NCBI GenBank assembly: GCA_043770215.1
Contig: JAYVIQ010000026.1
Span: 1-44,270 of the forward strand
DNA: 44,270 nucleotides
Direction: 5' to 3'
Source: JAYVIQ01 sp043770215
Lineage (GTDB): Bacteria > Bacteroidota > Bacteroidia > Cytophagales > JAAEPT01
Of this stretch, positions 25,301-33,780 are shown piece by piece; positions within the stretch are counted from its first letter, which is position 1; each line of letters begins with the position of its first letter. The translations under genes and the position numbers were made by a program. Under the pieces are notes generated by a model. That model worked only from the letters and a program-made list of their open reading frames with translations, searched no databases and had not been told where the DNA came from.

Positions 25301-26585
25301 CTTGAGTACTAAAGAAAGTGTTTGTATTGTCTGAATTTCTAAAGGTTTTATCACTTTTTATAATTTTATCAAGGCTATTTACACCATTGTTCATATACTT
25401 TATGGCATTTGTATCTATACCTACAGCTGGGTTTATAATTTGTGGACTTTGCATGTTTATATCCCTAGCTTCTCCTAAATCTGTAAGGGCTAATACATTA
25501 CGTAAATTTTGAGTATTGGCATTTGAGTTGGTTATATAGACTTCAACTCTGTTTATTTTAAATCCGTTATTTGGGTTTGTAGGGTTGTTTTTATAGGCTT
25601 GTTCAAAAATATCTCTAAAATAATGACCTAAGAAAAAGTGTCTATACGTATCATATTCAGATACGGCAAACTCAAATTCTCTTCCTTGCCCACCGCCTCT
25701 TATAAGTAACGTTTCAGACGCCCCTTGTTGGCTAGAGAAAAAAGAAGTTACGCCCACTTTTCCAAATTGCATCACTGTTTTTACTCCAAATAATTTTTGT
25801 GCACCTCTAATCAACTGAGTGTTTAGTGGTACAGAAATATTACCTGCTTGTATGTCTCTTAACCAATCTTCTGGTTTTGCCTGATAGGCAATTTTAAGGT
25901 TATTATCAAAGTCAAATGTTGCTTTTGTATTCCAATTTGCATTTACTTTTAATCTATCTCCTATGGTACCCAGCAAGTTTAATTGTATTTGCTGATCGAA
26001 GTCAAAACCCCCAGTTCTTTGTAAGTTAACAGGCACCACTGGGTTTTCTGTTTTTTGCCAGCGTCCACCAAAGGTTATGGTCACGTTTCCTGCTGGTATA
26101 ATCTCTACCAATGGGTCTTTTTTAGAGCCTACTTTCCAGCCGCTAAAATTTTGTTCTACCTCTCTTTTTTCTTCTTCTGGAGTTTTAGATATTTTTTTCC
26201 AGTGTTGAGACATTAATTGTTGTCTACGGTATTCTGCATAATCTTCTGGAGACATGCTTGAGGGTGGTCTGTACTGAATGGAATCTCCTACAGTTTCTTT
26301 TATTTCATACCCAGTTAAATCTTGAGACAAATTTATTTTTGGCTCTATATTGCTAGGCTTTATTAAAAAAGGTGATTTAGATTCGGGATTGTTAATTAGG
26401 TCTCCTCTTCTGTCTTTGTATAGGACAGAAGTATCCTTACCAGCATTTTCTATACCAATGATGGTACTGTCTGGAGGTGGGTCTAATGCAAAAGAAGCCA
26501 AATTACTTTTTGCTATAGAAAAATAAGATGCGGAACAAGTTCCAAGCGCCGCTAACAATACTATTTGACGAATTCTTTTTTGCAC
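19317..26585 (-). CDS. sprA: SprA, type IX secretion system outer-membrane translocon
   Basis: A 2422-residue outer-membrane protein matching SprA (about 2400 residues in Flavobacterium johnsoniae). By homology it is the very large beta-barrel translocation channel of the type IX secretion system and is needed for secretion of adhesins and enzymes and, in gliding species, for motility. Residues 1-26 are a signal peptide. SprA-typical segments include SPEDYAEYRRQQLMSQHWKK near residue 110, long alternating beta-strand stretches and a terminal amphipathic strand ending VRFSLT. The start codon is GTG at 26583-26585, directly after the RuvA stop (TAAGTG); no ATG upstream of the signal peptide is available. 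It is the last gene of the maeB-ruvA-sprA cluster, a known Bacteroidota arrangement. Confidence 0.95.
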   Translation of the reverse strand: MQKRIRQIVLLAALGTCSASYFSIAKSNLASFALDPPPDSTIIGIENAGKDTSVLYKDRRGDLINNPESKSPFLIKPSNIEPKINLSQDLTGYEIKETVGDSIQYRPPSSMSPEDYAEYRRQQLMSQHWKKISKTPEEEKREVEQNFSGWKVGSKKDPLVEIIPAGNVTITFGGRWQKTENPVVPVNLQRTGGFDFDQQIQLNLLGTIGDRLKVNANWNTKATFDFDNNLKIAYQAKPEDWLRDIQAGNISVPLNTQLIRGAQKLFGVKTVMQFGKVGVTSFFSSQQGASETLLIRGGGQGREFEFAVSEYDTYRHFFLGHYFRDIFEQAYKNNPTNPNNGFKINRVEVYITNSNANTQNLRNVLALTDLGEARDINMQSPQIINPAVGIDTNAIKYMNNGVNSLDKIIKSDKTFRNSDNTNTFFSTQGLVLGSDFEKINNARALEEGRDFTFHPELGFISLNTKLQDDEALAVSFEYTLNGINYKVGELKEDYQSLEQKDVIVLKLLKPARVDLNLQTWDLMMKNIYSLNTNQIEPDDFQLRVIYRDDFTGIDNPSLQDGTKSKSVPLLQLLGLDKLNPNGDLSSDGNFDFIDNATVLTKKGLIIFPTPEPFGEFMSRNENPALGVENKFFSNSEGGLKAKYVFKNLYDNTQAQARRETEFNKFYVKGRFQSASTSVIALPGLNITEGSVSIRAGSIPLREGSDYTVDYSTGRVNIINTGVMASGKDIEIKYEKADLFRFRTKSLIGTRVEYNHSKIFNFGTTFMRMAEAPLVTRISVGDEPLNNTQIGADFSFSKDSRFITKMVDKLPIIQTKASSSISSNFEAAVLLPGNSKVLGENGTSYIDDFEGAETPFDFSRSISQWIISTPPVYLGDNFNIFDDYRKTDPSIGDHRGKLVWFNPDLSFYRTGSGSAKGIGDPEFHAKNQFTKGIAQQEVFPRKQQANNINNALVTFDINYYPKERGPYNYNSNPLEIDPVTGYFSKPENNWAGITRNISFDTDFENSNVEFIEFWIMDPFNADLEKIFPEVKDIDNKDLGGDLYFNLGDISEDIIKDNKHGFENGLPLDIDSTKFGIVTNKTFLTNAFDNGSDRNQQDIGFDGINNESERKIDFFGSYINALKTFVDPNAPGLQSFINDPSSDDFKYYITSEDEAASGDGRSIIERYKNFNGYENNSPQNSIESSSTTPDNEDLNNNKTLDQVDRYYQYHLPFNKDVFNGTTNHPFVVDKVDGDGVSYYQIRIPIRSPQTSVGGINNFNTIKYFRMYMTGFKHPVAIRMLNFQLVASQWRKYTGNNLQDEALTSDSRSEVDPYPNVYVSTVNIEENANYEIPPGVVRDRNQTSINNAQQNEQSLQICAEDIKAGDGAAAFKNITTDLINYKRIKMFIHGETEVTSGTKDGELFAFLRLGTDITQNYYEIAVPLEFSSLNPNSQEDIWRAANEIDIAIQDLTDTKLERNSKGVDFRKKYSRQVGKYIVSVVGSPDRSTIRTSMVGVTNPKANKDYKSACVWFNELRVTDFDKRAGWASLGNTNVQLADLGSVSGSMRYTSANYGDIESKFANRTRDQNLGYGAQTNLSLHKFGPEKIGLQLPFFASVDGELIKPKYDPFDPDVKLSETDRTDEYLEAVSYNRTIKSINLTNVKKVKMKTDSKKHFFDVENLTLSAGYKEEKRQGSQKNSSFGNAIASYLDQNYDGSANYSYSFKPVVFEPFKKSKIKSKYFDLFKEFNLSPIPSSLSVQGTLNRRYFRSQLYNGDFRSADNTNPNTNGVTPNYEKSFTFNRNYNLRWNLTKALNLSYAANANALIDEPIGNKEGELGLSKSQYNEIIWDNLSKMGRLKNFDQKVNLAYKIPIDKIPVFNWITADAKYDFSNKWNASAFETGFGLPGTYTVPTILEDLNGDVVGNFVGNSRDFNVNTKLNLTRWYTKSNYLKEVLSYKKNPARLQAPPKESDTSKVEKVKKPINFHAHEHLIRTLLMVQNVTLRYSSNESTDLPGFLATPKFFGSDFENLSSSSFAFLTGSQNLNVIKNEAIGNDRYTKSSLINTPIQQTRKETISAKASLEPFKDFRVQLDADYTQTEGYQEIIRYNGLDGRYETLNPTYGGSVKYSYIVFPTAFVKDGDQNSNRSFLNLQKSREFYQQKLNAQDNGIGSFSKNSPEVLIPAFLAAYSGKEITSSDQLSNQELKKTPKIPLPNWKIDYAGLGRIKSLRKRFSSISVSHGYQSSYEIRSFKSSLEYNDIDFRTNLSSNTEFLDTNGLGNYTPLLIVNEVVISERFTPLLGINLRTKEGMSFKFNFNKSRNLALDMTNSQITEVRNNDFDFGFGFVTKKPPIRKWKGEPVKLLPNDLTYKMDLTIRDQKTIQRLLDGNQEVTAGNLSFQLRPNLSYQYNRKLNLQLYFERTVNIPSISSSFRRNTTAFGVRVRFSLT

Positions 26586-27176
26586 TTATGCTGTTTTCAA
26601 TGCTAATTTAATGAGTGTTTCTAATTCTATGTCTTGTCCTTTGAGTTTAATAATTGAATCCAAAGTTTTTTCTGCACTTGCTTTTGCCATTCCTAAAGTC
26701 ACTAATGCTGTTAACGCTTCTTCTTTAACTCTATTGTTCTGGCTGCTATATTTTTCACTACCTTCTACAGGACCTTCTTTTTGGTATTTATCTTTGAGTT
26801 CTAAAATAATGCGTTGTGCAGTTTTACCTCCAACCCCTTTTATAAGTTGCACTTTTTTTAAGTCTTCTGCGGCTATGGCTTGTTTTATTTCTGCACTACT
26901 CATAGAAGAAAGTGCAGCTAAAGCTGTACTTGGCCCAACACCGCTAATGCTTATCAAATCTAAGAATACTTTTTTTTCTAGCATTGTTACAAAACCAAAA
27001 AGCACGTGAGCATCTTCTCTAACTTGCAGATAGGTAAACAACTGACATAAATCTTGATCACCTAATTGGGTATACGTACTTATAGGGATATTTATTTGGT
27101 ATCCAACACCATTGGCTTCTATGATTGCCATAGAAGCTTCTTTATGTGCTAGTTTACCTTTTATGTATGCAAACAT
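26586..27176 (-). CDS. ruvA: Holliday junction branch migration protein RuvA
   Basis: A 196-residue RuvA, full length. It has an N-terminal OB fold (1-65, MFAYIKGKLAHKEASMAIIE), two helix-hairpin-helix motifs (GVGP at 79-82 and GVGGKTAQR at 114-122) and a C-terminal three-helix domain (148-196) that contacts RuvB. RuvA tetramers bind four-way junctions and load RuvB. Its ATG overlaps the malic enzyme stop by one base and its stop touches the sprA start codon, so the three genes are one transcription unit. Confidence 0.95.
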   Translation of the reverse strand: MFAYIKGKLAHKEASMAIIEANGVGYQINIPISTYTQLGDQDLCQLFTYLQVREDAHVLFGFVTMLEKKVFLDLISISGVGPSTALAALSSMSSAEIKQAIAAEDLKKVQLIKGVGGKTAQRIILELKDKYQKEGPVEGSEKYSSQNNRVKEEALTALVTLGMAKASAEKTLDSIIKLKGQDIELETLIKLALKTA

Positions 27177-29452
27177 TATTTTATAGATTTTCGCTGTGCA
27201 TCTACAACAGCTATAGTAATCATATTTACAATATCTCTTACACTACTTCCTTGTTGCAATATATGTACGGCTTTTTTCATTCCTACCAATACTGGTCCTA
27301 TGGCATCTGCACCCCCCAATTCCATAAGTAATTTATATGAAATATTTCCTGAAGCCAAATCAGGGAAAATAAGCGTATTTACATTATCTTCTGCCAATGA
27401 ACTAAATGGATACAATTCTTTTTGTAGTTCCGGGTTTAATGCTACGTTAGCTTGCATTTCTCCCTCTACTTTTATGTCTGGTCTACGTGCATTTACCAAT
27501 TGTAGGGCTGCTGCTGTTTTCTCTGGTATTTCTCCCTTTGCAGAACCAAAATTAGAATAGGATAAGAAAGCCAATTTTGGATCTACATCAAACAATTTTA
27601 CTGCATCTGCCGTCATTATGGCTATTTCTGCTAATTCTTCTGCATTTGGGTTTATGTTTAAGGTAGTATCAGAAAAGAAATAATTGCCTTTCTTGGTCAT
27701 CATAATGTACATACCAGCAATTCTATTTATGCCGTCTTCTCTACCTACCATCTGCAATGCTGGTTTTACGGTGGTTGGATAATCTTTTGTTAGGCCAGAA
27801 ATTAACGCATCTGCTTCTCCTGTTTCTAGCATAGCACAACCAAAATACATCCTATTAGACATTAACTTTGGAGCGTCTTCCCATTTCATGCCTTTTCTTT
27901 TTCTCTTGGCGTATAAAATTTCTCCGTAGTCTTCTCTTTTTTTGCGCTCTGCTAATGGATTAATAATTTGGCATGTAAGCAAACTCTCATCTAAATCATG
28001 TTCTTTTACAAGCTCTTCTATTTGAGCTCTATCTGCCAAAAGAATAGGTTCGCAGACACCATCTTCTTTTGCAATGGCTGCTGCTTTCAGTATTGAAGCA
28101 TTGTTTGCTTCTGTAAAAACAACTTTTTTTGGATCTTTTTTAGCTCGTGTAGATAATAGAGAAATTAATCTTTGGTCTATGCCTATACGCCTAAGGAGAT
28201 CTTCTTTATAGCCTTCCCAATCTTTGATGTGTACTCTAGCCACACCGCTTTCCATGGCAGCTTTTGCTACGGCTGGTGCTATACGAATAATCAACCTTGG
28301 ATCTAAAGGTTTAGGTATTAAATAATGCTCTCCAAATTTTATGTTGTTGTTTCCATACGCTTGGCTTACAATGTCTGGAACAGGCTCTTTGGTAAGGTCT
28401 GCTAATGCTTTTACGGTAGCCAATTTCATGGCCTCGTTTATTTCTGTAGCGCGTACATCTATGGCACCTCTAAAAATAAAAGGAAAACCCAATACATTAT
28501 TTACTTGGTTAGGATGGTCAGACCTACCTGTGGCCATAATGATGTCTTTTCTTGTTTCTAATGCAAGGGTGTATTCTATTTCTGGTTCTGGATTTGCAAG
28601 TGCAAAAACAATTGGCCTGTCTGCCATTGTCAGTAGCATTGCGGGGGTTAGAATATTGCCTGTGCTTAAACCTAAAAAAACTTCTGCACCTTTTAGCGCT
28701 TCTTCTAGAGTATAAATATCTTGTGTGGTGGCAAATTCTGCTTTGCTAGGGTCTAAGTTTTCTCTGTCTTTTCTTATAACGCCTTTGCTATCTATCATTA
28801 TAATGTTTTCCTTTTTTACACCAAGGTCTACATATAATTTGGTACATGATATTGCTGCTGCACCGGCACCATTTACAACTATTTTGGTTTGCTCTATTTT
28901 TCTATTGGTAAGCTCTAATGCATTTAACAATGCGGCAGAAGAGATTATGGCTGTCCCATGTTGGTCATCGTGCATTACAGGAATATTCATTTTTTCTCGT
29001 AATTCTCGCTCGATTTTAAAGCTTTCTGGTGCTTTTATATCTTCTAAATTTATCCCTCCAAAAGTGGGTTCTAAATTCTTTACTGTTTTTATAAATTCAT
29101 CTGCATCTTCGCAATCAATTTCAATATCAAAAACATCTATGCCTGCAAATTTTTTAAACAAAACAGCTTTGCCTTCCATCACTGGTTTAGATGCTAAAGG
29201 ACCTATGTTTCCCAAACCCAAAACGGCTGTTCCATTAGTAATTACACCAACTAAATTGCCCTTGGCGGTATACTTATATACGTCATCTGGGTTTTCGGCA
29301 ATACGTAAACATGGCTCAGCAACTCCAGGAGAATACGCTAGAGCTAAATCCCTTTGTGTACTTACTGGTTTTGTAGGAACAACTTCTATTTTACCTGGTT
29401 GTCCTTGACTATGGTATCTAAGGGCAGCTATTATTTGAGTTTGCTTGCTCAT
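27176..29452 (-). CDS. maeB: NADP-dependent malic enzyme with C-terminal phosphotransacetylase-like domain
   Basis: A 758-residue MaeB-type enzyme that decarboxylates malate to pyruvate, making NADPH. Residues 1-165 are the malic N-terminal domain, with catalytic Tyr40 (AYSPGVAEPC), Lys95 (EGKAVLFK) and metal ligands Glu137/Asp138 and Asp162/Asp163 (HDDQHG). The NAD(P)-binding domain follows with VVNGAGAAA (192-200). Residues about 430-758 are the phosphotransacetylase-like domain, which in MaeB is regulatory (acetyl-CoA sensing) and not catalytic. First gene of the maeB-ruvA-sprA unit; a -7 element lies at 29494-29501. Confidence 0.95.
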   Translation of the reverse strand: MSKQTQIIAALRYHSQGQPGKIEVVPTKPVSTQRDLALAYSPGVAEPCLRIAENPDDVYKYTAKGNLVGVITNGTAVLGLGNIGPLASKPVMEGKAVLFKKFAGIDVFDIEIDCEDADEFIKTVKNLEPTFGGINLEDIKAPESFKIERELREKMNIPVMHDDQHGTAIISSAALLNALELTNRKIEQTKIVVNGAGAAAISCTKLYVDLGVKKENIIMIDSKGVIRKDRENLDPSKAEFATTQDIYTLEEALKGAEVFLGLSTGNILTPAMLLTMADRPIVFALANPEPEIEYTLALETRKDIIMATGRSDHPNQVNNVLGFPFIFRGAIDVRATEINEAMKLATVKALADLTKEPVPDIVSQAYGNNNIKFGEHYLIPKPLDPRLIIRIAPAVAKAAMESGVARVHIKDWEGYKEDLLRRIGIDQRLISLLSTRAKKDPKKVVFTEANNASILKAAAIAKEDGVCEPILLADRAQIEELVKEHDLDESLLTCQIINPLAERKKREDYGEILYAKRKRKGMKWEDAPKLMSNRMYFGCAMLETGEADALISGLTKDYPTTVKPALQMVGREDGINRIAGMYIMMTKKGNYFFSDTTLNINPNAEELAEIAIMTADAVKLFDVDPKLAFLSYSNFGSAKGEIPEKTAAALQLVNARRPDIKVEGEMQANVALNPELQKELYPFSSLAEDNVNTLIFPDLASGNISYKLLMELGGADAIGPVLVGMKKAVHILQQGSSVRDIVNMITIAVVDAQRKSIK

Positions 29453-29493
29453 TAATTTTTTGTATGCTAGGATGTGTGAAGTAATATAATTTA

Positions 29494-29501
29494 CAAATAT
29501 A
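29494..29501 (-). promoter_or_regulatory. Candidate -7 element for the maeB-ruvA-sprA unit
   Basis: On the minus strand this reads TATATTTG, an exact TAnnTTTG match, about 41 bases before the malic enzyme ATG. No TTG is found at the expected -33 distance. Predicted leader is about 35 bases. Confidence 0.4.
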
Positions 29502-29680
29502 CCGTATAATTATTGTTTAAAAAATAATAGTTAGTGATTTCGGTTTTAGTAAATTAGATTTATGGCTAATTCATACTTGTTCAAAAGTTTATGTAATAGA
29601 TAGATTTATTTTCAACTGTTCAATTTTATATTTATTTGTCTATCTTTTTTAGAAGCATACTAAAAACTGATATGTTTCTT

Positions 29681-30661
29681 TTACAACAACTGTCTCCATG
29701 TGCCTTTTTTTAGATTGTATTTAAGTGTACTTGGTAGCGATGACCAAAAATATTTATTTATATGTGTTAGAAAACTTGGTTGCATATAACAATTAATAGT
29801 ACAAGAGGCGCATGCTTTTGATTTACCTGCTTTGTCTCTTTCCTTTTTTACTTCAAAATCAGAATACAAAGTGTATAGATTATCTTCTATTTTAAACTTT
29901 TTAAGTCCTAGGTGGTAGCATGGAGTAATTAATTCATTTTCTGGACTAATTACTATTGTGTTTTCACCAGCAAAACAAGCGGGATTTTTAATGTCATTGC
30001 CTCCATTTTTTCTTAATTTTATAAATCCTTGGTTTAGGAAAACGTTTTTGAGCTTTCCATATCCGCTCAATTTTTTTAATTGGTCATCAGAAAAATATGC
30101 TTCTGTTTTTACACCTTTATAATCAAATAGTGGATTTAGAATAAGTATGAGTTTTTTAGAGACACAAAATTCATGTATTTCAGGAACCTCATCTAAATTT
30201 TGAGGAGATATTGTAAACAAAATATCTGGTCTTTCTCCTAGGCTTATGGCTAAATCTATACTTTCCATTAGCTGGTCATAGCAGGCAACATTTCTGGATA
30301 AATCATGCTTAGCTTTGTCCAATGAATCCAATGAAAAATGAAGCATATCTATTTTCCCTTTTAGTTCTAAGGCTCTTTTTGAGTATAAAAGCGCATTGGT
30401 TGTTAGAGTAGTAATAAACTTCATTTTTTTAGCTAAGGTCAAAAAATGGCCTATTTCTCTGTGCAAAAGCGGTTCTCCTCCAGTAAAATCTATAACTTTC
30501 ACACCTAATTTTTTTAGATCTATTAAATTTTTTTCAACTTGAGAAAGGGTAACATAAGGTGAGGGCTTCTCCCATATATCACAAAAAGCACATGAAGCAT
30601 TACACCTATAGGTAACATAGTAATTGCATAATACTGGATGTGATAGTAAAGCTATAGCCAC
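29681..30661 (-). CDS. Radical SAM protein with SPASM-like C-terminus
   Basis: A 326-residue radical SAM enzyme. The [4Fe-4S] motif is CNASCAFC (Cys20, Cys24, Cys27) followed by the SAM-binding GGEP (61-64). The C-terminal part holds more cysteines, Cys229, Cys248, Cys284, Cys287 and Cys291 (ACASCTINC), spaced like an auxiliary cluster of the SPASM/twitch type. Such proteins modify peptides, sugars or lipids. No short precursor-peptide ORF is convincing within a few hundred bases, so the substrate is not indicated. It is a single gene downstream of uvrA. Confidence 0.85.
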   Translation of the reverse strand: MAIALLSHPVLCNYYVTYRCNASCAFCDIWEKPSPYVTLSQVEKNLIDLKKLGVKVIDFTGGEPLLHREIGHFLTLAKKMKFITTLTTNALLYSKRALELKGKIDMLHFSLDSLDKAKHDLSRNVACYDQLMESIDLAISLGERPDILFTISPQNLDEVPEIHEFCVSKKLILILNPLFDYKGVKTEAYFSDDQLKKLSGYGKLKNVFLNQGFIKLRKNGGNDIKNPACFAGENTIVISPENELITPCYHLGLKKFKIEDNLYTLYSDFEVKKERDKAGKSKACASCTINCYMQPSFLTHINKYFWSSLPSTLKYNLKKGTWRQLL

Positions 30662-30748
30662 TTTATATATATTAGTTAGAACTTAAGAAAACAATACTCT
30701 TTTTAAATATGAGGTTTTACAATTGTTTATTTTAAGATATCGTTTTTG

Positions 30749-30756
30749 CAAAATTA
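30749..30756 (-). promoter_or_regulatory. Candidate -7 element for the radical SAM gene
   Basis: The minus strand reads TAATTTTG, matching TAnnTTTG, about 90 bases before the gene's ATG. A TTG on the minus strand (plus 30783-30785) is 26 bases upstream, longer than usual. Confidence 0.3.
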
Positions 30757-30948
30757 GATTGTGTCTTTTAGACCTGCGGTTGCAAGTTTCTTATTCTTCT
30801 GTTTTTTTTGCCTTAGTATTTTGGCTAAAAAAGCCAAATCACAAAATAGCACCCTAAATAAAAGAACACTTCTCCATTCATTTACACAATAATGATGTAA
30901 AGATTGGAGGTCTTCTTTCTAATCGTTTATGAAAGAAAATTCAAGCAT

Positions 30949-33747
30949 CTACATTTTCAATTTTAAATACTTGGCTGTAAATCCAGAATCTGAGTTAGCC
31001 AAATCTTCTGGTGTGCCCACAAAACATAAGTTCCCCCCTTTATCTCCGCCATCTGGACCTAAATCTATGACCCAATCTGCGCACTTAATCACTTCTAAAT
31101 TATGTTCTATAACCATAACTGTATGGCCAGCATCTACTAATGCTTGCATAGAAGCCAATAGTTTTCTAATGTCATGGAAATGCAAACCTGTGGTAGGCTC
31201 ATCAAATATAAATATGCAATTTTTTGCTTTGTGTTCTTTAGATAAAAAGAAAGCAAGTTTTACACGCTGGGCTTCTCCTCCACTTAAAGTATTGCTAGAT
31301 TGCCCCAAACCTATGTAACCTAAACCTACTTTTTGCAAAGGCAATATACGGTCTATGATTTTTTTCTCCTCTGCAAAAAAATCAATTGCCTCATCTACTG
31401 TAAGGTTCAATACTTCATAAATGTTTAGCCCTTTTTCTATATGCTTTGGCTTGTATTCTACCTCTAGCACTTCGTCTTTGAAACGTTTGCCTTTGCATTC
31501 TTCGCAAGTAAGATGAATGTCTGCCATAAACTGCATTTCTACAGTTATTAACCCTTCTCCTTGGCAAGTATCGCATCTGCCCCCATCTACATTAAACGAG
31601 AAATGTGCTGGTTTAAAACCTCTGTGTTTAGATAAATCTTGCTCTGTATATAAATTTCTTATTGCATCATACGCTTTTAAATACGTTACAGGGTTAGATC
31701 TTGAGCTTTTGCCTATTGGATTTTGGTCTACAAACTCTATGCTTTCTACGGATTTTAATGCTCCTTCTATACCTTTATATTTGGCTTTGGTTTCAGAATA
31801 TTCTCCAATATGTTTTTTAACAGCTGGATAAAATATTTTGTTTACTAAAGTCGATTTTCCGGAACCACTTACTCCTGTGATGGTTGTAAATATATTTAAA
31901 GGGAATTCTACCGTTAGATTCTGTAAATTATTTTCAAAGGCTCCTTTTATGGTGATACTTTGGTTCCATTTTCGTCTGTATTTTGGGATTTCTATGGTTT
32001 CTATGCCATTTAAAAATTTGCCCGTATAACTTTTAGTATCCTTAGCAGAATCTTCTACACTACCCTGAAAAATTAAATGCCCTCCTTTAGTTCCTGCTTC
32101 TGGTCCAATGTCTATAATTTCGTCCGAAGCACGCATCACATCTTCTTCATGCTCTACTACTATTACTGTATTGCCCAAATCTCTTAATCTGTGTAGCACT
32201 TCTATCAGTTTACTGGTATCTCTTGGGTGCAATCCAATGCTTGGCTCATCTAATATATACATAGACCCTACTAAAGCTGAACCTAATGAGGTAGCCAACT
32301 TTATACGTTGAAATTCTCCGCCAGACAAAGTACTTGTTAGTCTATTTAAGGTTAGGTATCCTAGTCCTACTTTTTTTATGAACTCTACTCTAGACTTAAT
32401 TTCTTTTACAATTTTGTTTACTACTTGCTCTTCGTATTCAGTAAAAACTAGATTTTCAAAAAAATGTTCTAGTTGATCCATGGACATCAACACCAAATCT
32501 TGAATGTTTTTACCGCCAACTTTTACATAACCGGCATCTTTTCTTAGTCTTGTGCCTCTACAATCAGGGCACACAGTTCTACCTCTATATCTAGAAAGCA
32601 TAACTCTGTATTGGATCTTGTGAGATTCTGCTTCTAACATGGCAAAAAACTTATTCAATCCTTTAAACTGCTTATTGCCTGTCCATAACAAATCTATTTG
32701 CGCTTGGTCTAAATCTTCAAAAGATCTGTGGATGGGGAAATCAAAATCCATAGACACTTTTACGAGTTTATCTTTCCATTCACTCATTTTCTCGCTTCTC
32801 CAAGGAGCAATAGCCCCTTCAAAAACACTCATTGTTTTGTCTGGAATGACCAAATCTGTATCTATACCCAAAACATGACCAAATCCTTCGCAGGTTCTAC
32901 ATGCACCGTAAGGGTTATTAAAGGTAAAGAAATTGGTAGTGGGTTCTTCAAAGGTAATGCCATCCAATTCAAACCTATCGTTGTATTCTTTCCTCAATAC
33001 ACCTGGGAAATCTATAATACATGTTCCATGTCCTTCAAAAAACGCTGTTTGAACAGAATCTCCCATTCTGAATTGAAATTCTTCGTCGTTTTGTACAGTT
33101 GCTCTGTCTATTAAGATTTCTATTTTAGAATCTGTAGTGGTACTTGGACTTTTTATTACATCTTCTAAAAATGCTGGTTGCCCGTCTACTATTACTCTAG
33201 AGTAGCCTTTTTGCATCAAAAGCTCTAATTCTGTAATTAATTCTCTGCCTTGGGCTACTACCAAAGGCGTTATGATCATAAATTTGCTGCCTAGCTCTTG
33301 TTTTAAAATAAAGTCTACGGCATCTGATACAGAATTTTTCTTTACTTCTTTGCCAGAAATAGGCGATATGGTACGTCCTATTCTAGAAAACAATAATTTT
33401 AGATAATCATAAATTTCTGTGCTGGTACCTACTGTGCTTCGTGCATTTTTGGTGCTTACTTTTTGCTCTATGGCTATGGCTGGCGAAACACCTCTAATGT
33501 AATCTACATCTGGTTTTTCCATTCTACCCAAAAATTGTCTGGCATATGAGCTTAAGCTTTCTACATACATTCTTTGTCCTTCGGCGTATAAGGTATCAAA
33601 AGCCAAACTAGATTTTCCAGAGCCACTTACTCCAGTGATTACAGTAAGTTTATTTCTTTTTATGGCTACGCTTAAATTGTCAAGGTTATTTACCCTAGCA
33701 TTTTTAACAATTATATATTCTTTTGGACTTAAGTCGTCGATATTCAT
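30949..33747 (-). CDS. uvrA: Excinuclease ABC subunit A (UvrA), downstream paralogue
   Basis: A 932-residue UvrA, the damage-recognition ATPase of nucleotide excision repair. Both ABC modules are complete: Walker A GVSGSGKS at 39-46 and 625-632, signatures LSGGEFQ (474-480) and LSGGEAQ (821-827), and Walker B LDEPS and FDEPTT. Zinc sites are Cys283/286 with Cys393/396 and Cys725/728 with Cys748/751. The insertion and UvrB-binding regions are retained, so this is not a shortened class II UvrA. It is the second of two tandem copies, 134 bases after the other. The two differ strongly in sequence, so this is an old duplication, not an assembly artefact. Confidence 0.93.
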   Translation of the reverse strand: MNIDDLSPKEYIIVKNARVNNLDNLSVAIKRNKLTVITGVSGSGKSSLAFDTLYAEGQRMYVESLSSYARQFLGRMEKPDVDYIRGVSPAIAIEQKVSTKNARSTVGTSTEIYDYLKLLFSRIGRTISPISGKEVKKNSVSDAVDFILKQELGSKFMIITPLVVAQGRELITELELLMQKGYSRVIVDGQPAFLEDVIKSPSTTTDSKIEILIDRATVQNDEEFQFRMGDSVQTAFFEGHGTCIIDFPGVLRKEYNDRFELDGITFEEPTTNFFTFNNPYGACRTCEGFGHVLGIDTDLVIPDKTMSVFEGAIAPWRSEKMSEWKDKLVKVSMDFDFPIHRSFEDLDQAQIDLLWTGNKQFKGLNKFFAMLEAESHKIQYRVMLSRYRGRTVCPDCRGTRLRKDAGYVKVGGKNIQDLVLMSMDQLEHFFENLVFTEYEEQVVNKIVKEIKSRVEFIKKVGLGYLTLNRLTSTLSGGEFQRIKLATSLGSALVGSMYILDEPSIGLHPRDTSKLIEVLHRLRDLGNTVIVVEHEEDVMRASDEIIDIGPEAGTKGGHLIFQGSVEDSAKDTKSYTGKFLNGIETIEIPKYRRKWNQSITIKGAFENNLQNLTVEFPLNIFTTITGVSGSGKSTLVNKIFYPAVKKHIGEYSETKAKYKGIEGALKSVESIEFVDQNPIGKSSRSNPVTYLKAYDAIRNLYTEQDLSKHRGFKPAHFSFNVDGGRCDTCQGEGLITVEMQFMADIHLTCEECKGKRFKDEVLEVEYKPKHIEKGLNIYEVLNLTVDEAIDFFAEEKKIIDRILPLQKVGLGYIGLGQSSNTLSGGEAQRVKLAFFLSKEHKAKNCIFIFDEPTTGLHFHDIRKLLASMQALVDAGHTVMVIEHNLEVIKCADWVIDLGPDGGDKGGNLCFVGTPEDLANSDSGFTAKYLKLKM

Positions 33748-33780
33748 GTTTCTTTTTTTCGCTTTAAGAGCTTATAGGAT

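Noticed and set aside
28725..29408. A long (227-codon) plus-strand frame inside maeB
   Set aside because: Fully antisense to the conserved catalytic part of malic enzyme; no independent motif or promoter.
29651..29680. Terminator for the radical SAM gene (AGAAGCATA with TATGTTTCT)
   Set aside because: On the minus strand the stem is followed by an A run, not a T run, and part of it overlaps the end of the gene region.
30872..30909. Terminator for the uvrA pair (CTCCA/TGGAG and TTTACA/TGTAAA stems)
   Set aside because: There is an internal loop and no T run directly after the stem on the minus strand, so it is not supported as an intrinsic terminator.
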